Below, one piece after another: positions 1 through 8,997 of a stretch of 25,688 bases of DNA (within the stretch, counting starts at the first letter, position 1; each line of letters opens with the position of its first letter). Below the pieces are notes generated by a model. It searched no databases. It was not told the DNA's origin and saw only the letters and a program-made list of their open reading frames with translations. The position numbers were made by a program, and so were the translations under genes. Origin of the DNA: Deltaproteobacteria bacterium (lineage in GTDB: Bacteria > Desulfobacterota > Syntrophia > Syntrophales > UBA2210); contig JAFGSH010000231.1 in NCBI GenBank assembly GCA_016934695.1, positions 1 to 25,688 of the forward strand, written 5' to 3'.

Positions 1-2481
1 CAGATCACGCTGACATCCAGGAACAAGGGGAGCGAGGATGCGATCCCCCTGTGCGGTGTACCCTACCACGCGGCGGCGGCATATATCTCGAAACTCATCG
101 ACCATGGTTACAAGGTTGCCATATGCGAACAGATGGAGGACCCCCGGGAGGCGAAGGGGATCGTCAAACGGGAGGTCGTGCGCATCATCACCCCCGGGCT
201 GATTGTCGATTCCGAAACCCTGAACGCCAAGGAGAATAATTTTCTGGCGGGCATTGCGGTACAAGGGGATTCCTTCGGCCTGGCCTGCGTGGATATCACG
301 ACGGGGGAGTTCCGCGTGACGGAGTCCGATGACGGGGAGGCCTTCCTCGACGAAATAACCGGGCTTGATCTCAGGGAGATCATCGTATGCGAAGACCTGC
401 GGGGAGATGCCCTGATGGAGATGTTTGCCGGACGATCTCCGGACTGCAGCATCAACTGGCTGCCGGCCGATTATTTCTCGGCGGATGGAGCGCCCGGTCT
501 TATCGATGAGTTCTTCAAGAGAAAGGCAGGAGAAGACAGTTTTGCGGGACATCCGGCGATGACCGGTGCCGCGGGGGCGGTCCTGCGCTATGTGAAGGAG
601 ACCCAGAGGGACAGACTTGAACACATCAACGAGGTCCGCCGGTACGATATCACGGACTATCTGGTCCTGGATGACACCGCAAAGAGGAATCTCGAACTGT
701 TTGCCACTATCCAGAGGGGGAGAAAAAAGGGGGCCCTCTTCCATGTTCTCGATGAGACGACGACCGCCATGGGGGGGAGAAGACTCCGCCGGTGGCTCAC
801 GTACCCCCTTGTCGATCCCGACAGGATCAGGGAACGACTTGCCGCCGTATCGGAGATCAAGGATGCGCACTTGCTCAGGGGGGAGCTGAGGACGACCCTC
901 GCCGGCGTCTATGATCTCGAACGCCTCGGCAGCCGGGTCTCCATGGGGATTGCAAATGGAAGGGACCTGATTGCCCTGGGACGCTCCGCGCGGTTGATAC
1001 CACGGATAACAGATGCCCTCTCGCAGCTGGGATCTCCCTTGATATCGACGATCCGCGGCGAGATCGATGACCTGTCCGATGTGGCGGACCTCATAGAGCG
1101 GGCGATCGTGGAGGATCCCCCGACGACCATCCGCGACGGCTATCTGATCAAGAGGGGGTACGACGATGAGCTGGACAAGCTGATCTCACTGTCCACGGAC
1201 GGGAAGAGATGGATCGCCGCCATGGAGGAGAAGGAACGAAAGAAGACAGGGATAGGCAGCCTCAAGATCGGGTTCAACAATGTGTTCGGCTATTACATAG
1301 AGGTGACCAAGGCGAACAGCGCCATGGTCCCCGATGAGTACGTGAGGAAGCAGACGCTGGTCAATGCGGAACGGTATATCAACCAGGAGTTGAAGGAATA
1401 CGAGGCCCTTGTCCTGGGGGCGGAGGAGCGGAGGAAGAAGAGGGAGTACGACCTGTTCGTGGAGATACGGGAACGGATAGCCCGTGAGATACTGATGATA
1501 CAGAGAACGGCCTCGCGGCTTGCCGATCTCGACGCCATCGTCTCCCTGGCGGAGGTGGCGGAGCGGTACAACTACTGCCGCCCGCGGGTGAACGACGAAG
1601 ACCGGATAGAGATACGGGGCGGGAGACACGCCGTTGTGGAGCGGATGGAAACGGACGGAGGGTTTGTCCCCAACGACACCATTATGGATTGCGCCGAACA
1701 CCGGTTCCTGATCATCACGGGCCCCAATATGGCGGGGAAGTCGACCTACATCCGCCAGACGGCGGTGATCGTTCTGATGGCACAGATGGGATCATTCGTC
1801 CCCGCCACGGAGGCTGTGATCGGCGTGGTTGACCGGATCTTCACCCGGGTCGGGGCGGGCGACAGCCTGTCGTCCGGGCAGAGCACCTTTATGGTCGAGA
1901 TGACGGAGGTGGCGAGTATTCTGAAGAATGCCACGGGACGGAGCCTGATTCTCCTGGACGAGGTCGGACGGGGAACGAGCACCTTCGACGGTCTCAGCAT
2001 CGCCTGGGCGGTGGCGGAGTATATCCACGATTCGGACAGGCTGGGGGCGCGGACGCTCTTCGCCACCCACTACCATGAGCTGACGGATCTTGCGAGGACC
2101 ATGGACGGGGTGAAGAACCTGAGTATTGCGGTCAAGGAATGGGGCGACCGGGTCATCTTCCTGCGCACCATCGTTGAGGGGGGGACGAACCGGAGTTACG
2201 GCATCGAGGTGGCGCGTCTTGCAGGCGTTCCGGAAGAGGTGGTATCACGGGCGCGGGAGGTGCTGGAGAACCTGGAAAAAGGCGAACTGGACGAGATCGG
2301 GATGCCGAAGATCGGCAGGAGCAAGGCGTCGCGGAGAGGGCATGTCACGGGGCAACTGGACCTCTTTGCGGGGAAGGAGAACCGCCTGATCAGTGAGCTG
2401 AGGGAGACCGACGTCCTGCGGATGACCCCCCTGGAGGCGCTCGGCCGGATCAGCGAGTGGCAGAAGATGGTGAAGGAGTAA
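1..2481 (+). CDS. mutS: DNA mismatch repair ATPase MutS (5' end outside window)
   Basis: MutS binds base-base mismatches and small loops as a clamp-like dimer and, with MutL, starts mismatch repair. The reading frame is open from base 1, so the true start lies upstream and 826 codons are visible of a protein usually about 850-880 residues long. The missing part includes the Phe-x-Glu mismatch-reading motif of domain I; the end of that domain is present (residues [11 protein letters not shown]). The core and lever domains follow. The ATPase domain has Walker [10 protein letters not shown] near 1720-1746, the family signature [17 protein letters not shown] near 1858-1908, Walker [14 protein letters not shown] near 1945-1983, and the FATHYHEL switch near 2059-2082. 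The C-terminus ends in the short helical region usual for bacterial MutS1. It stops 2 nt from the convergent gspE-like gene. The identification is certain; only the start is unknown. Confidence 0.98.
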   Translation, partial: QITLTSRNKGSEDAIPLCGVPYHAAAAYISKLIDHGYKVAICEQMEDPREAKGIVKREVVRIITPGLIVDSETLNAKENNFLAGIAVQGDSFGLACVDITTGEFRVTESDDGEAFLDEITGLDLREIIVCEDLRGDALMEMFAGRSPDCSINWLPADYFSADGAPGLIDEFFKRKAGEDSFAGHPAMTGAAGAVLRYVKETQRDRLEHINEVRRYDITDYLVLDDTAKRNLELFATIQRGRKKGALFHVLDETTTAMGGRRLRRWLTYPLVDPDRIRERLAAVSEIKDAHLLRGELRTTLAGVYDLERLGSRVSMGIANGRDLIALGRSARLIPRITDALSQLGSPLISTIRGEIDDLSDVADLIERAIVEDPPTTIRDGYLIKRGYDDELDKLISLSTDGKRWIAAMEEKERKKTGIGSLKIGFNNVFGYYIEVTKANSAMVPDEYVRKQTLVNAERYINQELKEYEALVLGAEERRKKREYDLFVEIRERIAREILMIQRTASRLADLDAIVSLAEVAERYNYCRPRVNDEDRIEIRGGRHAVVERMETDGGFVPNDTIMDCAEHRFLIITGPNMAGKSTYIRQTAVIVLMAQMGSFVPATEAVIGVVDRIFTRVGAGDSLSSGQSTFMVEMTEVASILKNATGRSLILLDEVGRGTSTFDGLSIAWAVAEYIHDSDRLGARTLFATHYHELTDLARTMDGVKNLSIAVKEWGDRVIFLRTIVEGGTNRSYGIEVARLAGVPEEVVSRAREVLENLEKGELDEIGMPKIGRSKASRRGHVTGQLDLFAGKENRLISELRETDVLRMTPLEALGRISEWQKMVKE

Positions 2482-2483
2482 GC

Positions 2484-4799
2484 CTATTTGATGCACACCC
2501 TCCGGACCTGGCTGAAATCCGTGTGACCCTGCAGCACCTTCATGATCCCGTCCTGCAGGAGGGTCGACATCCCCTGGGAGATCGCCACCTCTCGGATGGC
2601 CTCCACGTTTTCACGTCTCTGTATGAGACGCTTGATCTCATCCGTTGCGACGAGGAGTTCGTGAATTCCCATCCTTCCCTTGTATCCCGTCTTGTCGCAC
2701 GTGCCGCATCCCTTGGCACGGTACAGCTTGAAGTCTTCATCGTACGGGATGTTCAGCCGGGCAAACGTCTCCTCCCCGTAGCCTGCGGCCAGTTCATCGT
2801 ATTCTTCCCTCGTTGGATGGTACTCCTCCCTGCATCTCTTGCACAGCGTCCGTACCAGTCTCTGTGCCAGGATCCCCAGGATCGAATCGGCGAAGTTCAG
2901 GGGATCGATCCCCATATCGAGCAGCCGTACGATCGTCTCGGGGGCGCTGTTCGTGTGGAGGGTACTGAAGACCAGGTGCCCGGTAAGCGAGGCCTCCACC
3001 CCGATCTTCGCCGTCTCGTAATCCCTCATCTCGCCTACCATGATGACGTCCGGATCGGCCCTGAGAAACGACCGCATGGCATGGGCGAAGTCTAGGCCGA
3101 TCTTCGGGTTGACCTGTACCTGCCTGAGACCGTACTGGGAGATCTCCACCGGGTCCTCCGCCGTCCAGATCTTGGTCTCCGGCCTGTTGATGTAGTGCAG
3201 TGACGCGTGGAGCGACGTTGTCTTCCCGGAGCCGGTGGGACCGACGGCGAGGATCATGCCGTATGGTTTTTTGAGAAGCTCCAGGAGGTTTTGATAGTTA
3301 TAGGGGGACAGGGCCATCTCATCCAGCCGCATGACCTCTCCCCCGCTTGCCAGGATACGCATGACGACATCTTCCACTCCCCCCTGCGTGGGGATGGTGA
3401 CGACGCGGAGCTCTATCTCGTCTCCCTTCGAGCGCTTGAATTTAATCTTTCCGTCCTGCGGGACTCTTCGTTCGGTGATGTCGAGGTTCGATATGATCTT
3501 GATCCTCGAGACCAGGGCCGAACGATAACTGAAGGGGACCGTCTGGTACGTCGCCAGGTCTCCGTCCACCCGGTACCGTATCTCGACGTTTTTCTTCCGT
3601 ATATTCGGTTCTATGTGAATATCGGAGGCGTTGCGCGCGTACGCGTCGTTGATGATCCGGTTGACCAGTTGCATGATGACGCTGTCGGTCTCTGTGATGA
3701 CGTCCTCTTCGGCTTCGAACTCGTCCTCGACATCGAGTTTCCCGATGATGTCGGTGATGGAACCGGCGGTGCCTCCCGCCTGATAGAAGTGGTTGATGAA
3801 TTTCAGAATGTCGTCGTACAGGGCGACATCGTACTCCACCGCCCGTGTCCTCAGGAGATTTTCGATCATATCCTGTTTCAAGACGTTGTTGGGGTCGTCG
3901 ATGATAACCCGAATCTTGCCGTCTTTCTTCTCAAGGGGGACCCACATCTCGCGGCGCAGGTATTCTTCCTTCAGATTTTTCAGGAGATCGAAAGGGATCG
4001 GATACTTGGTGCTGAAAGGGACAAAGCGGCAGTTGTAGAATTCCTCGAGCGACTTGCCCATATCATCCTTCGATACCTGGCAGGTTCTCATCAGATAGGC
4101 TTCGACCGTCTCCCGGTTCTTTTTCGTCTCCACCCAGGCATTTTCGAGGTCTTCCTCCGCGATCATGCCCAGGGTCAGCAGGTAGTTGAACCGGGTCTTT
4201 CGCTTTCTGCTGATCCTCTCCTGGTTATGAAAGGCGGTACCGAGGACATCCGCCATCTCACTGAGAAAGAGCTGATCCTCTTCGGTGAATCTCTCGCCAC
4301 CTTCTCTGTTCAATATCTGGATGACGCCCATCAGGGTATCCTCGTGAAGAATCGGCACGGCCAGTATCTGAGTGGTCTTGAATCCCGATTTCTTGTCCCA
4401 GCTCGAGTCGAATGTCAGTTCGGGGGCGATGCCCTTCAACTCGTCATCGTCATAGGCGTTTGCTATATTGGCGATCTTTTTGTTGTGAGCCACATATCCC
4501 GCTATGCTCCTGTTGTCTATGGGCAGTCGGATCTCCCGTAGTTGGGATCCGGCCAGGAACATGGAGTATATTTCATTTTTTGTCCTGTCCGCCACGTATA
4601 TGGTGATGGAATGAGCCTTGAAGAGGGTCAGTATGTCGTCTCTCAGGTCAATGAGGATATGCTTCAGATTGGTGGCGGCGTGGATACGGTTGGTTATGTC
4701 CTGCAGGGCCTTGCTGAAGTTGAGCTTTTCTTCAAGTTCCGTTATCTGGGTCTTCGTCACTTTGCTGTCCTGTCTTGTCTTTGATGGCAGGGTGATCAT
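2484..4799 (-). CDS. GAF domain-containing GspE/PilB-type secretion or pilus assembly ATPase
   Basis: This 771-residue protein is a hexameric ATPase of the type II secretion / type IV pilus extension class, which drives pseudopilus or pilus assembly from the cytoplasmic side of the inner membrane. Seen in order: a GAF domain (about residues 32-192, absent from standard GspE/PilB), a MshEN/GspE_N-like region (about 200-345) and the ATPase (about 370-771). The ATPase has Walker A GPTGSGKT (520-527), the Asp box around GDEIEL (459-464), a Walker B-like DPDVIMVGEMRD (582-593; most relatives read GEIRD), the His box STLHTN (612-617) and a CxxC...CxxC zinc site (CKRC, CGTC). No gspD, gspF or pilC neighbours are in the window, so the machine it serves is unknown. 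The ATG at 4799 has AAGGA five bases upstream and a good sigma-70 promoter at 4852-4880. The general ATPase class is certain; the partner system is not. Confidence 0.93.
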   Translation of the reverse strand: MITLPSKTRQDSKVTKTQITELEEKLNFSKALQDITNRIHAATNLKHILIDLRDDILTLFKAHSITIYVADRTKNEIYSMFLAGSQLREIRLPIDNRSIAGYVAHNKKIANIANAYDDDELKGIAPELTFDSSWDKKSGFKTTQILAVPILHEDTLMGVIQILNREGGERFTEEDQLFLSEMADVLGTAFHNQERISRKRKTRFNYLLTLGMIAEEDLENAWVETKKNRETVEAYLMRTCQVSKDDMGKSLEEFYNCRFVPFSTKYPIPFDLLKNLKEEYLRREMWVPLEKKDGKIRVIIDDPNNVLKQDMIENLLRTRAVEYDVALYDDILKFINHFYQAGGTAGSITDIIGKLDVEDEFEAEEDVITETDSVIMQLVNRIINDAYARNASDIHIEPNIRKKNVEIRYRVDGDLATYQTVPFSYRSALVSRIKIISNLDITERRVPQDGKIKFKRSKGDEIELRVVTIPTQGGVEDVVMRILASGGEVMRLDEMALSPYNYQNLLELLKKPYGMILAVGPTGSGKTTSLHASLHYINRPETKIWTAEDPVEISQYGLRQVQVNPKIGLDFAHAMRSFLRADPDVIMVGEMRDYETAKIGVEASLTGHLVFSTLHTNSAPETIVRLLDMGIDPLNFADSILGILAQRLVRTLCKRCREEYHPTREEYDELAAGYGEETFARLNIPYDEDFKLYRAKGCGTCDKTGYKGRMGIHELLVATDEIKRLIQRRENVEAIREVAISQGMSTLLQDGIMKVLQGHTDFSQVRRVCIK

Positions 4800-4851
4800 A
4801 TCTGTCCTTATCGGTGCCGCTCCGTGTATTCACTGCGGTCCGGGTGCAATC

Positions 4852-4880
4852 AGTATAGAACATACCCCGGGAGATTACAA
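4852..4880 (-). promoter_or_regulatory. Sigma-70-type promoter of the GAF/GspE-like gene
   Basis: Read on the minus strand, TTGTAA (4880-4875) and TATACT (4857-4852) are separated by exactly 17 bp and match the -35 and -10 consensus at 4/6 and 5/6. They lie about 52 bp upstream of the ATG at 4799 in the divergent intergenic region. No transcription start has been measured; this is sequence matching only. Confidence 0.6.
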
Positions 4881-4919
4881 GACGCAAAGGGCGCTGCCGG
4901 GTGGGGGTGCTTTTTATTC

Positions 4920-4948
4920 TTGACAAATCCTTCGGGTCTCATTACCAA
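4920..4948 (+). promoter_or_regulatory. Possible promoter of the three-GAF membrane protein
   Basis: A perfect -35 hexamer TTGACA (4920-4925) is followed after 17 bp by TACCAA (4943-4948), only 3/6 to the -10 consensus, so activator help may be needed. The leader then contains an inverted repeat, CCCGCA (4981-4986) and TGCGGG (4995-5000), with an 8-base loop. Its right arm runs into the GGGGAG ribosome binding site just before the ATG at 5012. Confidence 0.4.
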
Positions 4949-5011
4949 ACAGTACTCACATTCAATCAACGGACAACCCGCCCGCACGGTTTCTTGCGGG
5001 GAGAGGGCGTG

Positions 5012-7000
5012 ATGATGAAATTAAGAGGATATGCGGATAGAGTGTTTTCGAGTAGCCGAGAGATGTATCACTGGCTGTACCTTATCTTCGCCCTCTTCTT
5101 CCTGGTGCCCGTCTGTGGGTTTGTCTTCTTCGGTTTCAGGTATGACATCATAACTGATCGATATTTTTACCTCTTTTTTCTCTGTTTCCTGGTCTTTTCT
5201 CTCTTTGGGTTTATCGTGCTCCGCAGAATATTTGACAGGATGGCGAACATATCCAGGGAGATCTCGGAAAAAATCGCGTCGGAACTGCTGGTCGATCAGT
5301 CGCAGAGGGGCTCGAAAGATCTCGACAACATCATCGAGACCTTCGGCACGCTGGAGGGCCGGTTCGGGGTCACATTCGGGCAACTGCAGAAGAAGGTTTC
5401 GGAGGTATCGGCCCTCAAGGAGCTTTCCGATCTCTGTTACGTGACCTTCGATACCGAAGAAATACTGTATGTCACCCTGGAGAGGGCCCTGAAACTGGCG
5501 GAGGCGGATATCGGATCCGTCTTGATCCTGGAGCGTCCCCATAGAAAAGCATTCGTCGTCAAGGCCACCATAGGACTGGGGGAGCATCTCAAACGGGGTG
5601 AACAAATAGATTTTGCGAGCAGTATCGCCAAATATGCGGTCATCAACAAGTCCCCTCTTATCGTCGAGGATATCGAACAAGATACCCGGTTCGGCAGGAA
5701 AAATCGCCAGCAGTACGGGACGAAATCCTTTGTGTGCATGCCCATTAAAACGATGAGGGATGTCGTGGGGGTGCTTACCATCTCCCGGCAAGACGATGCC
5801 CCGCCTTTTACAAGCGAAACCGTGGAGATCCTGAGTACCCTTCTGAGCAACGCGGCATTTACCTATGAAAACCTGCAGCTTCTGGAGGAGAAAAAGGAGG
5901 GCGACGTTCATATCGACGCCATGCAGAGGGTCATCCAGGCCATCAATTCAAGCCTTAAAGGGGCTGAACTCCGGCATGCCATCCTCGATGAGATACAATC
6001 GGTTGTGCTGTTTGACTGTGCCCTCGTTCTGATGAAGGATGAAATCAGGCCCAATGATGTAAGACTCCTCGATTTTATGGCCACCGGCCCGGTCTCTTTT
6101 TCACGAGAAGCCTATTATCCCTGTCAGGGGTCCATCCTCGACAAGGCCCTGAAACAGGGGGAGACGCTGATCGTTGATGACACCTCCGCACTTTCTCATG
6201 AGACCGAGAGGGAGCTTCTTGCCGGAAACGAGTCCTGTGTCCTTGTCCCTCTGAAGGTGGGAGGTGATATCGCGGGGATCATGATCTTGTGCGCAGAGCA
6301 CTCCGAACGCTTCTACCGGTTACGGGAACTGATCGACAGGATGGCGGACGCCCTCTCTCTCGCCATCGAGAGGACCCGGCTCAGCGACTACGTGATCAAG
6401 CGGAACCGGGAGCTGGATACCTTGAAACAGATCGGAGGCGCCCTCGCGTCTTCCACGTTCGATATCGATCATATCCTGAACTATACGATGGACATGATCA
6501 GTACGGTCATGAAGGTCGAGGCCGGAGCCTTGCTCCTCGCGCGTGAAGACGGTCTCGAGTTTACAGTGACCCTCAATATCGATATGGAGAAGCTCCAGGG
6601 AGTCCGGATACGGGTGGGACAGGGTGTTGCCGGATATGTTGCGGCCCGTGGTAATACGGTTATCGTGAACGATATGACCAAGTCTTCTCTCTTTTCCCCG
6701 GACGTCGACAGCGCCACCGGTTTTCATACGAGGGCCGTTCTCTGTGTTCCCATGATATCGGAGGGGAGAGTGACCGGGGTCATCGAAGTGCTCAACAAGA
6801 CGGACGGCGATTTTGATTCCGGGGACAAACAATTGCTCCAGTCCATTGCCTTCTCGGTCAGTGTGGCCATTGAAAACGCGAATCGCTACCGGGAAGCCGT
6901 ATCCGTTGCGGAGAATGAGCGGAAGATCCGTCAGATGTTTCAGGAGTTTGTCCCCAAGGAGATCGTGGACAGGATCAACGGTGACGCCGAAACGGGATGA
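5012..7000 (+). CDS. Membrane protein with three GAF domains, ending at a cyclase-type linker
   Basis: This 662-residue sensor-like protein has two transmembrane helices near the N-terminus (about residues 19-43 and 52-74, rich in Phe, Leu and Val) with a short loop between them. A coiled linker and three GAF modules follow (about 150-295, 315-465 and 490-640); GAF domains bind small ligands such as cyclic nucleotides or sense redox or light. No kinase, GGDEF, HD or cyclase output domain is present. The last residues, IRQMFQEFVPKEIVDRI, closely resemble the linker that precedes class III adenylate/guanylate cyclase domains, but a stop follows within ten residues. I chose the ATG at 5012 because a GGGGAG motif precedes it; the frame is open back to 4901, but that extension looks like leader DNA. 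It is divergent from the GAF/GspE-like gene, which suggests linked signalling, but that is inference. Confidence 0.85.
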   Translation: MMKLRGYADRVFSSSREMYHWLYLIFALFFLVPVCGFVFFGFRYDIITDRYFYLFFLCFLVFSLFGFIVLRRIFDRMANISREISEKIASELLVDQSQRGSKDLDNIIETFGTLEGRFGVTFGQLQKKVSEVSALKELSDLCYVTFDTEEILYVTLERALKLAEADIGSVLILERPHRKAFVVKATIGLGEHLKRGEQIDFASSIAKYAVINKSPLIVEDIEQDTRFGRKNRQQYGTKSFVCMPIKTMRDVVGVLTISRQDDAPPFTSETVEILSTLLSNAAFTYENLQLLEEKKEGDVHIDAMQRVIQAINSSLKGAELRHAILDEIQSVVLFDCALVLMKDEIRPNDVRLLDFMATGPVSFSREAYYPCQGSILDKALKQGETLIVDDTSALSHETERELLAGNESCVLVPLKVGGDIAGIMILCAEHSERFYRLRELIDRMADALSLAIERTRLSDYVIKRNRELDTLKQIGGALASSTFDIDHILNYTMDMISTVMKVEAGALLLAREDGLEFTVTLNIDMEKLQGVRIRVGQGVAGYVAARGNTVIVNDMTKSSLFSPDVDSATGFHTRAVLCVPMISEGRVTGVIEVLNKTDGDFDSGDKQLLQSIAFSVSVAIENANRYREAVSVAENERKIRQMFQEFVPKEIVDRINGDAETG

Positions 7001-7051
7001 TACGGGGAGCGGATACGCGGGAATGCGTGGATACACGGTGCGGATCCTCGA

Positions 7052-7834
7052 TCACCGCTTCCCCCCCGGCGGTTTTTCCGTGTAGGCGTAGGCATTGTGG
7101 TTGTGAATGCTCTCCATGTTTTCCGCCTCCACGCTGTACCAGGTGAAGTTTTCAGATTCGTTGAGCTTCTCGGCGACGGTCCTGACGACATCCTCCACGA
7201 ACATCGGATTCTGATACGCCGTCTCCGTCACATACTTTTCATCCGCCCGCTTGAGGAGTGAGAAGATCTCGCTGCTCGCCGATTCCTCCACCAGCCTGAT
7301 AACGTCCTCTATCCAGAAGAATTTCCTGAACCGCAGCTTGACCCGTACCACGCTCCTCTGGTTGTGCGCCCCCATGTCGCTGATCTCCTTCGAGCAGGGA
7401 CACGCCGTGGTGACCGGCACGGCGATGCCGACGAGAAAATCGTTCCCCTCTTCGTTGCTCTCCCCGCAGAAAGAGCACTCGTATTCCATCAGGCTCCTGG
7501 CCTTCGAAACGGGGGCGGTCTTTTCTATGAAGTACGGGAACGAGATCTCGATGTGGGAGGATTCGGCGTTGAGCCGCTCCCTGATGCGCTGCAGGATCTT
7601 CCGGAAGGTGTTGATGTTGATCCGGCCGCGGAACTCGTTCAGGATCTCGACGAAGCGGCTCATGTGCGTTCCCTTGAAACGGTGGGGGAGATTGACGTAC
7701 ATGTTGACGGTGGCGTTGACGTGCTGCGTCCCGTTTGCCTTGTCGAGGACGATGACGGGGTACTTGATCCCCTTCACGCCCACCTTCTGTATGTCGATCT
7801 TACGGTGATCCTTCAGGTTCTGTATATCTACCAT
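7052..7834 (-). CDS. folE2: GTP cyclohydrolase FolE2 (type IB)
   Basis: FolE2 converts GTP to 7,8-dihydroneopterin triphosphate, the first step of folate and 7-deazapurine synthesis. It is the alternative, zinc-independent-capable form of GTP cyclohydrolase I found in many bacteria. The 260-residue length fits the family. Visible family motifs are LPHRFKGTHMSRF (49-61) and TACPCSKEIS with GAHNQR (143-160), which hold the metal and active-site Cys and His residues. A second pair of cysteines, CSFC (120-123), lies before them. The ATG at 7834 follows a GGGGGAGAGG sequence. It sits 18 bp downstream of the PTPS gene on the same strand, so the product of FolE2 is the substrate of its neighbour. 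It is the last gene of the minus-strand run and converges on the three-GAF gene. Confidence 0.95.
   Translation of the reverse strand: MVDIQNLKDHRKIDIQKVGVKGIKYPVIVLDKANGTQHVNATVNMYVNLPHRFKGTHMSRFVEILNEFRGRININTFRKILQRIRERLNAESSHIEISFPYFIEKTAPVSKARSLMEYECSFCGESNEEGNDFLVGIAVPVTTACPCSKEISDMGAHNQRSVVRVKLRFRKFFWIEDVIRLVEESASSEIFSLLKRADEKYVTETAYQNPMFVEDVVRTVAEKLNESENFTWYSVEAENMESIHNHNAYAYTEKPPGGKR
7055..7077 (+). terminator. Possible weak terminator for the three-GAF gene, inside the folE2 3' end
   Basis: CCGC (7055-7058) can pair with GCGG (7069-7072) and is followed directly by five T (7073-7077). A competing longer pairing joins GGGGAGCGG (7004-7012) to CCGCTTCCCC (7055-7064). The stem is short, so this is tentative. 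The 51-bp gap between the two convergent genes holds no better candidate. Confidence 0.28.
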
Positions 7835-7852
7835 TTCGATGCGCCTCTCCCC

Positions 7853-8245
7853 CTACACACCTGATCGGTCTCCCGTATACGTTGCCTTCGATCCCTCGGT
7901 CTCCCACACCGAGACGCGGGATACCACGAGCCCCAGCGGGGCGGCGTTCTCCTCCAGCCTGTCGTGGATGAACCGGGCGATCCGCTCCGCCGTGGGGCCG
8001 GCTTGTCTGAACGGGTCGAGGTCGTTGAGGAAGGTGTGGTCCAGTCCTTCAAGGATGGAATCCAGCCACCGTTTCAGGACCCTGAAATCCAGGACGATGC
8101 CGTCCTCATTCAGCCCTTCGGATGCGACGGCGGCCTCGACCTTGAAGTTATGACCGTGGAGCTGTTCGTGCTCGCCCCCGATATCGAGGGTATGCGCGGC
8201 GGAGAACGTCTTGTGCACGGTAATCTCATACATGGTGTGCTTCAT
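7853..8245 (-). CDS. 6-pyruvoyltetrahydropterin synthase / QueD family protein, PTPS-III type (folate bypass enzyme)
   Basis: This 130-residue enzyme belongs to the 6-pyruvoyltetrahydropterin synthase / QueD family. The three zinc-binding His residues are present (H18 in FSAAHTL; H30 and H32 in LHGHNF), as are the Asp-His pair (D69, H70 in GLDHTFLND) and the pterin-anchoring Glu (E115 in WETEG). The catalytic Cys of QueD (CxxxHGH) is absent: its position is His26, and Glu27 forms ExxHGH. That signature is known from the PTPS-III subgroup (Plasmodium and bacteria lacking folB), which cleaves dihydroneopterin triphosphate to 6-hydroxymethyl-7,8-dihydropterin. Together with adjacent folE2 and no queC, queE or queF in sight, folate synthesis is the likelier role. 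The ATG at 8245 has its AGAGG abutting it; a second in-frame ATG at 8233 may be the true start. An automatic label would be QueD, which I think is misleading. Confidence 0.88.
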   Translation of the reverse strand: MKHTMYEITVHKTFSAAHTLDIGGEHEQLHGHNFKVEAAVASEGLNEDGIVLDFRVLKRWLDSILEGLDHTFLNDLDPFRQAGPTAERIARFIHDRLEENAAPLGLVVSRVSVWETEGSKATYTGDRSGV

Positions 8246-8268
8246 CCTCTATTGTTCGGAGATTCCGG

Positions 8269-8997
8269 TTACAGGTAGCGGGTGATATCCGGCGCCCTTT
8301 CAATGATCAGGTCCGCACCCGCCCGGCGCAGAGGGTCTGCCTGTGAGTATCCCGTCAGGACGCCGACGGTATAGACCCCCGCCTCTCTCCCCACGCTGAT
8401 ATCCATGGGGTGGTCCCCCACCATCGCCGCGAATGCGGGCTCCGTCTCCAGAGAGCCAAGCGCCGCCAGGAGATGGTCGGGGTGCGGCTTCACCCGGGCG
8501 GCGTGCTCCCGGGTGATGACGGCGTCGCAGCGGGAGTCTATGTCGGGGAACAGCTGCACGACGGCGGCCCTGCAGTTTCGCGTCACGACCCCCGTCTTGA
8601 TACGCCGGTTTCTCAATTCGCGGAACATCTCCTTCGTCCCGGGCAGGAGGGTGCCTGCGCGCGCCCCCTCGGTCTCTATGGCGCTGATCAGTTCATGCGC
8701 CCTGACGAAGAATTCCTCCTCCCTCCCCGGGCACCTCTCGGAGATCAAGGATCTGCCCGCCTCGATCATCTCCAGCACGTACAGGTCCCCCATCGCGTCG
8801 GGCGGGGGGCAGTAGTCTCTCATGAGATCCAGGACGGCCCGGCGCATCCGGGTGAAGTCCACGTTCAGCTCCGCCAGGGTGCCGTCGAAATCGAAGAGAA
8901 CGGCCTTTAGTAAGCCCTGAATTAGTTTCTGTGTTTTTCCGGCAGAAGACAATCTTGTTGCCGTACTTGTCCCGTTTATCGGGGCCAGGGGTCTCAT
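8269..8997 (-). CDS. HAD superfamily hydrolase (phosphoglycolate phosphatase-like)
   Basis: This is a 242-residue haloacid-dehalogenase-type phosphatase with a helical cap (HAD-IA style). Motif I is FDFDGT with the nucleophile and acid Asp at residues 36 and 38; motif II is GVVTRN; motif III is the Lys of RVKPHPDH; motif IV is GDHPMDI. All catalytic residues are present, so it should be active on a small phosphorylated substrate, which the sequence does not identify. The start is firmly placed: ATG at 8997 overlaps the aminotransferase stop as ATGA and has GAAGGAG five bases upstream, inside the aminotransferase gene. This gives an unusual polar N-terminal extension of about 28 residues before the first strand. 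It is translationally coupled to the aminotransferase and lies 23 bp upstream of the PTPS gene, so a part in pterin or amino-acid phosphate metabolism is possible but unproven. Confidence 0.9.
   Translation of the reverse strand: MRPLAPINGTSTATRLSSAGKTQKLIQGLLKAVLFDFDGTLAELNVDFTRMRRAVLDLMRDYCPPPDAMGDLYVLEMIEAGRSLISERCPGREEEFFVRAHELISAIETEGARAGTLLPGTKEMFRELRNRRIKTGVVTRNCRAAVVQLFPDIDSRCDAVITREHAARVKPHPDHLLAALGSLETEPAFAAMVGDHPMDISVGREAGVYTVGVLTGYSQADPLRRAGADLIIERAPDITRYL

Noticed and set aside
3207..4541. Long open frame on the plus strand opposite the GspE-like gene (444 codons)
   Set aside because: The minus strand encodes an intact ATPase with all motifs; the plus-strand translation has no recognisable domain. 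It is a shadow frame typical of GC-rich DNA.
5021..5911. Minus-strand frame of 296 codons opposite the triple-GAF gene
   Set aside because: The plus strand codes for clear membrane helices and GAF domains; the antisense product matches nothing.
7853..8245. Simple QueD (queuosine synthesis) annotation
   Set aside because: The catalytic Cys of QueD is absent and ExxHGH is present; no queuosine genes lie nearby.
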